A stretch of 64,000 nucleotides of DNA from Rebecca billardiae RCC1528 (Eukaryota; Haptophyta): positions 868,001 to 932,000 of the forward strand of contig OZ251252.1 in assembly GCA_965240325.2 (NCBI GenBank). Direction: 5' to 3'. Positions within the stretch are counted from its first letter, which is position 1, and each line of letters opens with the position of its first letter. The notes beneath the pieces were generated by a model, which was given only the letters and a program-made list of their open reading frames with translations, had not been told where the DNA came from and made no database searches. Of the stretch, positions 9,142 to 20,192 are shown in pieces. The position numbers and the translations under genes were made by a program.

Positions 9142-10713
9142 TCAAGCGGGCAGCTGCAGGTAGCCGTTGGCAGCGGCGGCGCCACCGCCAGCGCCCACCG
9201 AGCCCGCCCGCGCGCCGGCTGCCACCGAGCGCGCGGAGCGCCCGCCCGCGGCACGCGCCGAGTGCGCCGCGCCGCCCGCCCGCGGCTTGGCGAGCGCGCT
9301 CGCGCGCGCCGCGTCCGCGTCGGCCGGCGCGGCTCCCGCGTCGAAGCGCACCACGCCCGCGCCCTCGCCGTCGCGCTGCGCGAGCACCGCGAGCGCGTCC
9401 GCGCGCGCCACCCTCGAGAACACGTCGAGGCGCAAGTCATTCCGGTCAACACCAAACGGCATTTCTATTTCGGCCGCGACTTCATTCAGCCCGAGCAGGG
9501 CGAGCGCGACGAGCGCGCTGGCGAGCGGCGTGCCCCAGCCGAAGTGGTGGGCGAGGGTGAGCGGCAGCGTCGAGAGGAAGAGGAGCAGGAACAGGTGCAG
9601 CAGCTGCACGTACGGGGACGGCAGCGGCGTCGTCCGGATTTTGTCCGCGCCCATCCACCCGCTTACCAGCGCGCTCACGTGACCGTCCAACAGCCGGAGC
9701 GCGTCGCCCGAGAGCCGCCCGGCGCGCACCGCGTGGTGGACGCGCCGGCTGAGCCACTGCGCGGCCACCGGCACCGCGCGCTCGTGCGCCAGCAGCAGCG
9801 ACCACTCGCCGGCTGTCGCGAAGCGCCGCGCGCACGCCTCCGCCTCGAGCGCGCGCGCGCGCGCGGCGCGGGCGCGCGCCGACGGCGCGGCCGAGGGGCG
9901 CGCCGCCGGCTTGGGCGACGGCGTGGGCTCGTCGGAGGGGCGCGCGCCCGCGCACGCCGCGCCGCCGCCGCCCGACGCCGCCGCCCACGCGCGCTGCCCC
10001 GCGCCCGCCCACGCGGCGCCGCCGGGCGCGGCGGGCGCGCACGCGCCCACCGCCCCGTCCGCCGCGACTGCAGCTGCCGGCGCGTGCAGTCCATCCGCAA
10101 CCGCCGCCTGCAAGTCGTGCGCCGCCGCCGAGTAGAGGAGAAGGGCGAGGCGGCGGAGGTCCTCGCGCTCGTTGGCGGCGTCGCGGTCGTCGCCGTCGTG
10201 GTACGCCGAGACGATGCGCACGATCTCGCGCAGCGAGAGCACCATCTGCCCCACCAGAGACCGCCCCTCCCTGTGCGTGCGCGCGGCGCGCGCGCGGCGC
10301 GCGCGCGGCGCGCAAGAGCGCGCGCGCGCGCGCGAGCGGGGGGTCGTCAGCGGCACGCGGCGCGGCACGGGGCCGCACGCCGCGCGAGGCCGCGCGCACC
10401 AGTACCGCCCGTACGCGTGGCTCGAGCGGAAGACCAGCATGAACGAGAGCGGGACCATCAGCAGCGTGTGCGCCTTGTCTGGCAGCACCGCGCCGCTCGG
10501 CCGTGCGGGCGCGCCCGGGCCGAAGGCCGTGAGGTCGACGCGCGCGGCGTGCAGCGCGGCGGCGACGAGGCCGAGCAGCGCGGTGGTGAGCACCTCGGGC
10601 AGCACGCGCGGGATCACCGAGCCGCGCAGCTGGAAGATCAGCGCCAGCCAGTGCCGGTCGCGCATCGCTTGGGCGGGCATGGTGAGGGCGCGACACGATG
10701 GCCGCCTGATCAA
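9142..10713 (-). CDS. Bestrophin-family anion channel
   Basis: Two exons, 10713-10400 and 10270-9142, give about 480 residues. The 129 bp intron (10399-10271) begins GTGCGC and ends CACAG. Removing it joins GRYW to EGRSLVGQ, restoring the conserved bestrophin segment after the FMLVFRSSHAYGRYWEGR motif. The N terminus has the family's LRGSVIPRVLPEVL entry and first membrane span. Near the C terminus, a helix pair precedes NEVAAEIEMPFGVDRNDLRL, matching the bestrophin signature around the E-x-PFG-x-x-x-NDL element. The middle Ala/Pro-rich insertion is low complexity. Members conduct chloride or bicarbonate; algal and plant forms often sit in thylakoid or envelope membranes. The location is inferred, not shown. 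Alternative start codons lie 11 and 16 codons downstream. Confidence 0.88.
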   Translation of the reverse strand: MIRRPSCRALTMPAQAMRDRHWLALIFQLRGSVIPRVLPEVLTTALLGLVAAALHAARVDLTAFGPGAPARPSGAVLPDKAHTLLMVPLSFMLVFRSSHAYGRYWCARPRAACGPVPRRVPLTTPRSRARARSCAPRARRARAARTHREGRSLVGQMVLSLREIVRIVSAYHDGDDRDAANEREDLRRLALLLYSAAAHDLQAAVADGLHAPAAAVAADGAVGACAPAAPGGAAWAGAGQRAWAAASGGGGAACAGARPSDEPTPSPKPAARPSAAPSARARAARARALEAEACARRFATAGEWSLLLAHERAVPVAAQWLSRRVHHAVRAGRLSGDALRLLDGHVSALVSGWMGADKIRTTPLPSPYVQLLHLFLLLFLSTLPLTLAHHFGWGTPLASALVALALLGLNEVAAEIEMPFGVDRNDLRLDVFSRVARADALAVLAQRDGEGAGVVRFDAGAAPADADAARASALAKPRAGGAAHSARAAGGRSARSVAAGARAGSVGAGGGAAAANGYLQLPA

Positions 10714-13323
10714 AAGCGAGCACCAATGTTATATCGAAAGTGCTCCGCCATCGGCCCTACTGTCGCATCGGCGCCCAGTCGGCGAGTTCGGACGACGACG
10801 TTTTGTGGACGACGGTGGGGCGAGGACGACGGGCGCTGGCGCGCCGCGAGGCGGCCGCAGCCCTCATCCCGGCCTCGCAGGCGGACGGCTTAACGAATCT
10901 TCCGGCGGCGCTACCATCGGCGACGGCTTCACATGGGCGGTGACAGTTGTCAGTTGGCGGGCAGTCTAAATCTCGCCTGCCTGAGCTGTGGCCTGTGTGC
11001 GTCTCTTAAATTCTTAGTAAACTGTATCCGGATTGAACGTAGTAACGACGTGGCAGTAACGTCACACGTGCTGACGTCCCTCCGCTGACGTCAGGCTGGT
11101 GCGTTCCGGACTCAGCGCGCAGATGACACTTCACGTGACGGATATCAGTTCTAGTATTGACGAGACTGCGGGTTCTGCTATGCGCTATACTAGTAGTACA
11201 ACGATGGACGACAGCACAGGCAGGTCGCATGCCGGCGCAGGTCTCGCCTCGGATTTGTCAGCAGATTCACTCAGTCAGTCGGCAAGTCGGCGTTGGTGGC
11301 AGCTAGAGCTCCGCGCCTGCACCGCGCGATCGAAGGAGCTAGCTTTTAGTAAATTATTATTTACATTAAGCGCGTTTTGAGCCGCAGCAGCGAGATCCAC
11401 CTGGCGCTGAGCAGCAGTTACGCATAGAGGGGTCGACGACTTCATATTATTTAGGTTTGGCATATTATTACATGCGGATTCGATCTGCCGCGGCGCAGTC
11501 TGACCCGAGGACACCCAGCCGAGGCCAGCACTGGCCACTCAATGACTCAAACTAAGTACGACGCACAAGCCACTCGGCTGATGACCGTACCGTACTGCAG
11601 TAGTGATGCCGCACTATATTCTTGTAGTGCTGTAGTAGTAGTATACCGCCCTTTAGGTATGTCGTACCGCAGTCATCACACGTACTACATTACGACGACA
11701 CCGCGCACATCGAGATCGACATCGCATCGTCAGCACAGCATTCGTCAATTCGTGATTCGTTCGCGCACACACCGTGTCCGTCAGTCAGCCAGCACCGCAC
11801 GTACTATCTCATTCAGAGACGAACCACTCAGAGGAGCAGCTAGCGAGCTCGTCGTCGGAGGTGTTTAGTGCAGTGTTGGTGTCTGCCTGTGTGCTCATCT
11901 GGCAGGCCTGTCTGTATCGATTCGGGCGCATCGACCGGCTTAGCAGTAGCGAGTCGGAGTAGCGAACGTGTCGATGGATTCTTCAGAGTTCAAGTAGGCA
12001 GACTGGCCACCCGAGCTCACACTCCTCGCAGCGTCAAAGGCCAGCGACGGCTGAAAGCAGTGCAGATTCGCCCGAGTGACGATTCGGTGCGCGGCTCGCG
12101 GCTACGCGGCCAGCGCCATCTTTGACACGGCTAGGTCAAGTTTACTCGACTAGCCGGGCTTATGAAGGTCAAGGTTGGCAACGTCAGTTCAGAGTGTAAC
12201 TGACTGACGGGGCATGTGGCATCCGTGCAACGGTCACAGACCACGGCTACACACTTAATACTGCTAGTGTTGCGGTGGCGGGCCACTCAGCGCGCCGCAT
12301 GCGGCATGGGCGGCGCCGGCGCACCAATCACCTATGCGCTGCTCGACAGGCGAGCGTCTTGCATGCCGCGGCACGTGCGGAGAGGCGGCTAGGTATGCGC
12401 GCGCAAATAATGCCGTCTGCCCGTCGACGCCCCCGTCTGCTCCGTGCTCGCCAGCGTGACTCTGCGACGCCGTTCGGCGTTGTCGCTCGGCGCACGTTGC
12501 ATGCACGGTTTGTGCGCACGCACTGCCCGTCCGACGATGCTAAGCTGGCGATCGGTGATCCTAATGAGATACGCTACTGCTCTTCCTTCCGACCTGCACG
12601 GCCACGTGCACAGCAGTGCCAAGGGCACAGTGTGAGTGTCAGCACCGGCTAGCAGACTTGGCGCTGCCAGACTGTACAGCCTGTAGGCGAGGGCGGAGGG
12701 CAGTTCGTTGGTGATACCCGACTTTCGAGGCTCGGCATAAGGCTTCTTACCCGGCTCGAAAACTGAACGACGACACTAATGCGGGTGAGCACAGTATTCA
12801 CTCATTGGACTAGATATGTGGTGGATCTTCCCATATCGTACCCGCGATCACATTTAAAGTCGTATCACTGTAGTCCGGAGGGTGTCTGATTGGTTGCTTA
12901 AGGTGATGAAGAGGTATTGGGAATGGGAACCAATGCCATACACTATTATGAATGATTCGAAGCTCGTGGAAACCCTCACGCGCGTGGATCATGTTTGTGG
13001 TTCGAGCCAATCAGCGTCCGAGCACAGAGTGGTCTGCACTCAAACGCGCACTCAGAAACCTAACCAAAATGACGGATATCAGACCCATTTCATTTGGCAA
13101 AACGCAACTTGGGTATCGCCGTCTGTAAGCTGGGTATCGACATTAGTAAGGTCAATGAATCTGAATCCGACTCGTTGAACCTGACGAGAATCCTCGCGCC
13201 CCGCCCCACCTGTACTGTGCCTGTTCTCAACGTCGTCACAAAAGGATCCCGCCACGCAAACACGTCGTGCGCCCCCCCGCCCCCCGCCCGATTCCTCCCC
13301 CACGACGCTCTCGGCTCCGAACC
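10714..13323. other. Long intergenic region of lower GC
   Basis: About 2.6 kb between the divergent bestrophin (minus) and homeodomain (plus) genes. Local GC is clearly below the window average. All frames are short and I see no protein family, tRNA or rRNA. It contains a bZIP/G-box-like motif cluster near 11058-11096, and probably the promoters of both flanking genes. Confidence 0.6.
11058..11140 (-). promoter_or_regulatory. CRE/G-box-like motif cluster upstream of bestrophin
   Basis: Within about 80 bp there are AACGTCA, CACGTG, TGACGTC, a full TGACGTCA and another CACGTGACG. These are classical bZIP and bHLH core sites. They lie 345-425 bp upstream of the bestrophin start. Clustering is visible; regulatory function is inferred. 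Confidence 0.35.
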
Positions 13324-14286
13324 ATGCCCGATGCCGAACGATCCGACGCGCACGTGCAGCACCGCTGGCGGCCGCGCCCGGCGCAGCGGCTGCTCCTCGA
13401 GTCCGTCTTCAGCGTGTCCAACATGCCCAACCGGCTGACGGTCGATGCGCTCGCGAAGTCGCTCAACGTCCACCCGCGCCAAGCCAGGATCTGGTTCCAG
13501 AACAAGCGGCAGCGCCTGCGCAAGCGGCACGGCGCGGACGCCTTGCCGAACACGACGCTCGAGGGCCCGATCTCCGCCATGCTCCCCGCGCTCCTCGCGC
13601 CGCAGGCCCTGGCCGCCGTCGCGCGGCCGGACGCGTCTCGCTCAGACGCACGCGTGGACGTGTCCGCGACTCCGATCGCCGCGCCGAGTGCGCCGTCGAC
13701 TGCGCGCGCGAGCATGTACACGCCGCCACTGGTCGTGCCGGGCCGGGTGATGGACCAGTCCGACGCCACGGTGCTGCCCGCGCCCGCCGACGCGCTCGCG
13801 TGGCGAGCGGCGCAGCAGCAGCAGATCCCCACCTTCCACGCGCTGCTCGCGCGCGAGCTCGCTTCGGCGGTGAACAGCGGCCTCGTCCAGCTGGCGTGCC
13901 CCTCTCGCTCTGTGCCCGAGCACGCCGTCCAAGAGCGCGCCCTGAAGGCTGAGGACGCGCAGCGCGTCTTTCCGGTCAGCCCGCACGACGTCACCAAGGC
14001 CATGTTCGGCGCCGACCGGCACCACCACCACCAGCTGCTCCTGCAGCAGCAGCAGCAGCAGCCGCCGTACACCGCGGTGCCGTTCGACCCGTTGCCGCCA
14101 CCCCTGCTCAACACGCTCTCGACGGCGCCGAGCGCATCTGCCGGCGATGTGGAGCGCCACACGAGCTCCACGCACGCCGCATGGCAGCGCCGTGTGTGCC
14201 TACCCAGCGACGCCGCGGCGCCCGCGTTCACGAGCGACGACTTTTACGACGCGCTCCTCAACGACATCATCGCACGCGGCGTCTGA
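13324..14286 (+). CDS. Homeodomain transcription factor
   Basis: The ATG at 13324 opens a 320-residue frame. A homeodomain lies almost at the N terminus (about residues 12-70). Its recognition helix reads RQARIWFQNKRQRLRKR, with the invariant W-F-x-N-x-R pattern intact. The rest is disordered, with His and Gln runs around residues 235-255 (HHHHQLLLQQQQQQ) and an acidic/hydrophobic end (TSDDFYDALLNDIIARG) that could be an activation or interaction motif. The upstream in-frame Met at 13267 would add 19 Pro/Arg-rich residues and is less likely. No second domain (POU, LIM, TALE loop) is seen, so the subfamily is undecided. Nuclear DNA binding is the expected role. Confidence 0.9.
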   Translation: MPDAERSDAHVQHRWRPRPAQRLLLESVFSVSNMPNRLTVDALAKSLNVHPRQARIWFQNKRQRLRKRHGADALPNTTLEGPISAMLPALLAPQALAAVARPDASRSDARVDVSATPIAAPSAPSTARASMYTPPLVVPGRVMDQSDATVLPAPADALAWRAAQQQQIPTFHALLARELASAVNSGLVQLACPSRSVPEHAVQERALKAEDAQRVFPVSPHDVTKAMFGADRHHHHQLLLQQQQQQPPYTAVPFDPLPPPLLNTLSTAPSASAGDVERHTSSTHAAWQRRVCLPSDAAAPAFTSDDFYDALLNDIIARGV

Positions 14287-14754
14287 CGTGGACTCGGACT
14301 TGCCGCCTGCAGCCAAGTGGCGCGCACCGTGATGCCATGATGCGCGTGCGCGCTGGCGCCGCCGCAGCCGCGAGGCCGGCCCAGCTCCTGCAGCCCTTTG
14401 GTGGCGCGTCGATCTCCCCCGCCGCCCGGCGATATGCATGAGTCTCCGAATGGCCGCGGCGCGAACGGCGAAGCCGAGCGCGCGACATCAGATCGCGAGC
14501 AAACGGACTACGCGGAGACTGTACCGGGCCGAACACTGATGTGTGCGCATCGTCGTGTCCGAGGACTCGTCGTCATCGCACCGCCAGCGCGACCCCGGCG
14601 TCGGACACTCCCGCGCCAGCATCGTCATTATTATATATTATTAAAATTATTGGAAACAATTCTTAATTTTTAAAAGTGTGGTTATGATGATATTAATAAT
14701 ATTATTATTAATTAAATATATACGGCCACTATACATATACATATATATATACAT

Positions 14755-14929
<175 letters not shown>

Positions 14930-15067
14930 CGACGTACTGTCGTAGTGGTATGTCAACGGGCACGGGCGTCAAAGTCAGCAAGCTGAGTAGCAGCAGATAT
15001 CGAGCAGCAGAGACATGATGCTGCAAATAACACCATCGTCATCAGGATCAGCGCTCCTCGCCGTCGT

Positions 15068-15089
15068 CCCCCCCCCCCCCCCCCCCCCC
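15068..15089. repeat. C homopolymer
   Basis: A run of 22 C residues; length is probably assembly-sensitive. Confidence 0.9.
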
Positions 15090-15220
15090 TCGTAGTCGCC
15101 CATATATCGTCACTCCATCGCCGAGCGGAAGCTCGACGCACCGTCTGGCGGCGTCGACGACGCGCGCGCGCCACCGCGGTGGTCGCGGTGGCCACGCGTC
15201 GTCCGAGCCCGCGGTCTGTC

Positions 15221-15225
<5 letters not shown>

Positions 15226-15256
<31 letters not shown>
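15226..15256. repeat. GA microsatellite
   Basis: (GA)n tract of about 30 bp followed by TATATG. It lies about 240 bp downstream of the stop of the minus-strand fusion gene. Confidence 0.9.
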
Positions 15257-15259
<3 letters not shown>

Positions 15260-15494
15260 TATGCTGCTGCTATACATACTGCGACGACGACAGCTCGTCG
15301 CTGTCCACCTGACGTTTGACAGACGCGCTTGCTCATCAGCCGCCGCCACGCTCGCCGGGCGGATCCGACGCGACAACGCAGTCGCGATCGCGCGGCATCA
15401 GGCGGCCAGCAGCCGCGCCGGGCGTGTCCTCGCGCGTCGTCAGCCTCGCCCGTATGGACGCCCCGCGGCCGGCTCTGCACCAACCGCCCCCAAG

Positions 15495-17550
15495 TCAGCC
15501 TGCCTCCTCGAGGGCGAGCCTCGGCCCAGCGTGGGCTGCCGCGGGCGCGGCGCGCTCGGCGCACGCCGGCGCGGCGGCCGGCTCCGGCGGCGGCGGCGCC
15601 TCCGCCGCCGACGGCACCTGCTGCGCGGCCCAACGCGCCTCCGCGGGCGGCTCGGGCGCGGGCGTGCCCACCCCGCTCTCGCGGCCCTCGACAGGCGCGC
15701 CCACCACCTGTGCGGCCACCGGCGCCGAGTCCGCCGCCGGCGCGCCGGCAGGCCAGCCGCCGGCGCCGCCGCGCGCGGCGCTCGCCGCCACCGGCGCGGC
15801 CGCGGGCGCGCCCAAGGGCACGGCTGCGTGCGGCCGCGCGGGGGGCGCAGGCGCGGGCGCACCCCGCGCGGGCAGGGCGTCGGCGCGCGCGCGCGCGAGC
15901 GGCGCGCCGGCGTGCGTGGCCGCACCATAGTGCGCCTCGCGCAGCGCGTGTTGGCCCGGCACCATCCCACCGGTGAGCAGGCCCTCCCCGCGCGCCGCGC
16001 CGCGCCGCCACTCGCCCGCGTACACGGCGCCTGCGGCGGTGCGTAGGCTGCCGACGCCGTGCCGCGCGCCGCGGCGCCACTCGCCGTCGTACTGCGCGCC
16101 GCACGCGTAGGTCTGGCTGCCGAAGCCGTGCCGCGCGCCGCGCCGCCACGAGCCGTCGTACAGCACGGGGCGCAGCCGCAGAAGTCTCCCCGAAAGTTCC
16201 ACCGCGTCGGCGCACGCGGCCGGCGGCTCGGCCGGCGGCGGCGGCGGCGGCGCGTGCGGCGCGTGCGCCGCCGCCAGCGCCGGCTCCGCCGAGCGCTGGC
16301 AGCACAGGGCGAGGCCCTCGCCGTCCCGCGCGCCGTGCGCCCACTGCCCGACGTACCGCTCCTCGCCCTCGCACGCGCACGCCGTGCTTGGCCCCGCGCG
16401 GCCGTCAACGGCGCCGGCGTCGTCGTCGCCAGCGTCGTCGGCGGCTGTGGCGGCGGCGGCGGCTGTGGCGGCGGCGGCGGCTGTGGCGGCGGCGGCGGCG
16501 GCGTTGGCGGTCGGGTCGGGGTCGGGCTGGGCGGCTGGGGCGGGCTCGGCGCGGGCGGTGGGTGAACGCAGCACCACCTGCGCTCCACGCCCGTGCCGCC
16601 GCCCGTGCCGCCAGCCGCCGACGTACAACTCCAGCTCGAGCTCGAGCTCGAGATCGAGATCGAGATCGAGATCGAGATCGGCATCCAGATTGCGATCTCG
16701 CGCGGCGCCGCGCGGCGGCTCAGCGCCGCCGCGCTGCGCGTGCGCTGCGGGAGATTGCAATCTCCCGCGGCGCACGCACAGCTCCACGCCGAGGCCGTGC
16801 GCGAGCAGAGCGGGTCGCGCCGGCTGCGGCCCCGCCCACACCGCGCCATCCACCGCGGGCGCCCCTGCGCGGGAGATTGCAATCTCTGCGGCGAGCGCTG
16901 CGCCCGCCGCGTCGGCGGCATGCGGCGCGGCGGCGAGTGGTGCTGCTGCGGCGTCCGCCGCCTTGAGGCCACCGCCGTACCACGCGCCCACGAGATCGCA
17001 ATCTCCGGCCCGGCCGGGGGCGGGTGCACCCGCCGCCCCAGCCGGCGCGTCCCCGTCGTCGTCGGACTCGCGCTGGCCCTCGCCCGCGCCGCCGCCGTCC
17101 GCGCCCGGCGCGCGCGGCGGCGGCGGCGGCGGCGACGGCGCGCGCCATTGCGGCGCCGCCGCGCCGCCGCTCGCGCGCAGCACGGCCGCCCGCTGACGGT
17201 GCGTCGCGGCCGGGGCGACCGGCGGCGGCGGCGGCGGCGGCAGCGTGTCCGCGGGCACGGCGCCGTGGGCGGGCCCGCCCTCCGCGCCGCCCCCTCCGCG
17301 CGCGTCGGCCGCGGCCGCGAGCGCCGCGCCGCCGCCGCCGCCCGAGCGCGCCGCGGCCGCGGCGGCCGCGCCGCCCGCCGCCGCGCGCGCCAGGCCAAGC
17401 AGCCGCTGGCTGAGTGAGCTCACGGCGGCGCCCGCGGCGCTCTCGGCCACGCTGTCGGCCAGCTGCGCCGCGCCGGCGACCGCCGCGTCCGACGCGCCGC
17501 CGAGGCTGCCCAGCGCGCCGCGCGCGCCGGCGGGCGGCCGCGGCGAGAGA

Positions 17551-17618
<68 letters not shown>

Positions 17619-20192
17619 GGGCGGCGGCAGCTGCGCGGGTGGCGCGAGCGCGCGCTGGAGCCAGCGCGAGGCGGCGCCGAGGCCCGACGCGCGCGCCCAC
17701 TGCTCGAACGGCGCGCCCGCCGCCCACAGCGCGACGAACTCCGCGCCCCACTCCGCGCGGAGCGCGCGCACGCAGTCGGCTGGCGCGCGCGCGCCCATCG
17801 CAGCGGTCGCGCGCGCGCACAGCCCGCTCAGGTGCGCGCCGATGCGCGCCGCGGCCCACGGGGCGGAGCCCGCCCAGACGTGGGCGCTCGGGTCCGCGTC
17901 GGGCGTGCCGGCCGCGCGGGGCGGGGGCGCGTGCCCGCCGCCGCCGCGCGCAGCTCCGCCGCCCGCCGTGTGCTGCACCATGGGCGCAGCAAGGTCGGAG
18001 CAAAACCGCATGGCGGCCGCGGGCAGCGCGGACGCGGCCGCGGCCGCGCCGGGCTCGCGGCCTCCGCCGCCGTGCCCGCCACCGATCGCTGCGTGCTGCG
18101 CGTGCTGCTGCGGCGCTGCCGCCGGCGGGGCGAACCACACCTCCGCCGCCCAGCCGCCGTCCGCGCCCGCGCCCTCCGCGCCGCCCGCGCCCCCCGCGCC
18201 GACGCCCTCGTCGAGGCGCGGCGGCGGCGCGCGCACGCTCACAACCGCCGACGCCAGCGGGCGCAGCGCCGCGGCGACGTGCGCGTCGGCCGTGCCGGCG
18301 AGCCACGCGCGCGCGCGCACGCCGCCGCCGTCCGCCGCGAGCCTCCGCTCCCGGACTGGCGGCTCCCGGACTCGCGGCTCCCGGACTAGCGCGCGCCCCG
18401 CCGGCGCCGCTGTGAGCGCGTGCAGCAGCGGCAGCTGCCATGCTGAGACCGACGGGAGAACGGTCGCCCAGTGCGAGAGCGGCGGGTGCGGCGCGTGCGC
18501 GTCGCTCGGCCGGCGGGCGGCGGCAGCGCCACCGCCGCCACGCCGCCCGCCGGAGTCCGAGCTGTCGGCGTCGAGCGGCGGCGCGCGCTCCGGCGCGGCG
18601 CCGCGCTCGCGCGCCGACCCGCTGCCACTGCCCCACAGACGGCCGAGGCCGCCGCCGCCGCCAGGGCTTGCTGAGCTCGTCGGGTGGGGCTGGGGCGGGC
18701 TGGACCGGGCGGCGGCGGCACGCCGGCCGGGCCGGCCGTGCGCGTCGGCGGCGGCGCACGGCCTGTCGAGCAGCGCTCGCAGCAGCAGCACGACGCCATC
18801 GCTGCCTGCGCCGCCGGCGGGCGCGCCGCCGGGCGGCTGGCTCGCCGACGGTTCGGCGCCGCGCTCGCGCGCGCCGCCGCGCGCCGCGAGGAGCGGGCGG
18901 CCGGGGCGCAGCGGGCTGGGCGCGGCCGCGGCGCCCTCGCCGTCGGCACCCGCGCCGCCCGTGCCGCCGCCGCACCCGCCCGCCCCTCCGCCCGCCGGCT
19001 GCGCGCACACCAAGACAGACCCCCCGGCCAACAGAACTCGACACAGTCGAAGCAGCGCCTCGCAGCCGCACCGCACGCGCGCCTCCGCGCCGCCGGCGGT
19101 GCCGCCGCCGAGGGCGGCGGCGAGCTGCAGCAGCGACGGGCCGTGCGCCCAGCCCAGCGCGTCCGCCTCCTCCTCGCACGCCGCCGCGGCCCCGCCCGAG
19201 ATTGCAATCTCGGCCCCGCCCGAGATTGCAATCTCGGCGGCCGCCCGGTCGCGCGCCGCGTGCCGCGCAAGCGTCGCGCAAAGCCCGGCGTGCAGCGGCG
19301 CGAGCGCCGCGCCGGTGGCGGTGGCGACCGCGTCGTCCGCCGCGCCGACCTCCGCGCCGGCGCGCGGCGCGCGCGCGCCGCCCGCCGAGATTGCAATCTC
19401 GGCGGCCGCGTCCGCCATGGCCGACGCCCAGATTGCAATCTCGGCGGCGAGGGCCGCGTTGAAGGGTCGAGCGGGCGCGACGGCGGCGACGCACAGCCGG
19501 CCGCGCCACGCGCTGACGACGGTGGCCGGGCTGCGCAGCAGCGACGCCGCCTCGAGCACCGCGTCCGCGCCGTCGCCCACGCCCGCCTCCGCCGCGTCAG
19601 GCAGCGACGCGCAGCGCGCGCCCGCGGCGGCGGCGTGCGGCGCGGCGGCGCTGGGCAGATGGTGCAGTAGCGCGCGCCAGTCGGGTGGCGGCGGCGCGTC
19701 GGCGGGGCAGAGGACGCGGCCGACGCGCCAGCCGAACGCACCCTCATCCACCAGCTGCACCACGTAGCACGCCGCGCACGCCGCGCGCGGCGCGGGCGCG
19801 CGGCGCGCGCGCTCGCGCGCCGGCGACGTGCGCGCCGCGGGCGCCGCGCGCGCCGCGGCGTCGGACGACGCGGCGGCGGCGGAGGCGGCGGCGAGCTGGC
19901 GGTTGCGCGCGGCGACGGTGCTCTTCAGCCAGTGCGCCTGCGCCTCGCCCTCGTCGTACGCGCGCCGCGCCCCCTCGTCGCCCAGCACCGCCCACGCCGC
20001 TCCGACTCGCACGAACGCCGCCGCCGCGCCGTCGGCGGCCGCGCGGTCCGGGTGGAGGCGGAGCGCGCGCGCGCGGTACGCGGCGCGGATCTCGGGCGCG
20101 GAGGCGTCGGGCGTGACGCCGAGCGCGGCGTAGTGGCTCAGCTCCGCCGCCACCACGCCCGGGTCGAACGGCGCGTCGCCGCCATCCGCCAT
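15495..20192 (-). CDS. J-domain / AVL9 (DENN-like) / MORN fusion protein
   Basis: A single long frame of 1565 residues from the ATG at 20192. Residues 20-82 form a J domain (YAALGVTPDAS...LHPDRAA, HPD at 47-49), an Hsp70 co-chaperone module. From about 140 to 960 the order of motifs follows AVL9, a DENN-related exocytic trafficking protein: YVVQLVDE, a CRVLLAGGSVLV strand, WLAGTADAHV, AMRFCSDL, a helical WGAEFVALWAAG segment, then an SVAESAAGAAVSSLSQRLLG-like end. Gly/Ala runs separate these blocks. Residues about 1185-1405 hold at least five MORN repeats (YVGGWRHGRRHGRG, YVGQWAHGARDGEG, YDGEWRRGARHGVG), often membrane- or phosphoinositide-associated. The tail is Pro/Ala-rich. Identical orientation and frame across 4.7 kb argues for one gene, though joins between neighbours cannot be excluded. 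It contains many copies of the palindrome GAGATTGCAATCTC. An upstream in-frame Met at 20309 is possible. Confidence 0.8.
16632..16680. repeat. GAGCTC/GAGATC hexamer repeat inside coding sequence
   Basis: Tandem GAGCTC then GAGATC units encode, on the minus strand, an alternating (DL)n(EL)n stretch just before a MORN repeat. An AGATTGCGATCT variant of the palindromic motif abuts it. Confidence 0.9.
16686..17005. repeat. Palindromic GAGATTGCAATCTC motif, cluster A (4 copies)
   Basis: Perfect core copies lie at 16751-16764 (extended to a 22 bp perfect palindrome, 16747-16768) and 16873-16886. One-mismatch variants lie at 16686-16699 and 16992-17005. They are read in different frames of the same protein (GRLQSP, AEIAIS, RDRNL, GDCDL), so the DNA rather than the peptide is conserved. 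Confidence 0.9.
17562..17615. repeat. (CCG)n encoding polyglycine
   Basis: A pure trinucleotide run of about 54 bp that gives a glycine tract in the minus-strand fusion protein. Confidence 0.9.
18348..18388. repeat. CTCCCGGACT tandem units in coding sequence
   Basis: Three units of about 15 bp, each containing CTCCCGGACT, encode a VREP/VRER repeat in the AVL9 region of the fusion protein. The same octamer CCCGGACT recurs elsewhere in the window. Confidence 0.8.
19198..19443. repeat. Palindromic GAGATTGCAATCTC motif, cluster B (4 copies)
   Basis: Perfect copies at 19198-19211, 19222-19235 and 19387-19400, plus a CAGATTGCAATCTC copy at 19430-19443. On the minus strand all four are in the frame that gives AEIAIS or AEIAIW, inserted among Ala/Gly-rich linkers of the AVL9-like part. 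Confidence 0.9.

Noticed and set aside
12990-13015. tRNA-like GGTTCGAGCC segment
   Set aside because: No acceptor or anticodon stems could be drawn around it.
16720-19509. 929-residue ORF on the minus strand in another frame
   Set aside because: Arg-rich shadow of the J/AVL9/MORN gene; no domain and the motif-bearing frame is the other one.
17245-19767. 840-residue ORF on the plus strand
   Set aside because: Antisense shadow of the same gene, Pro/Ala/Ser only.
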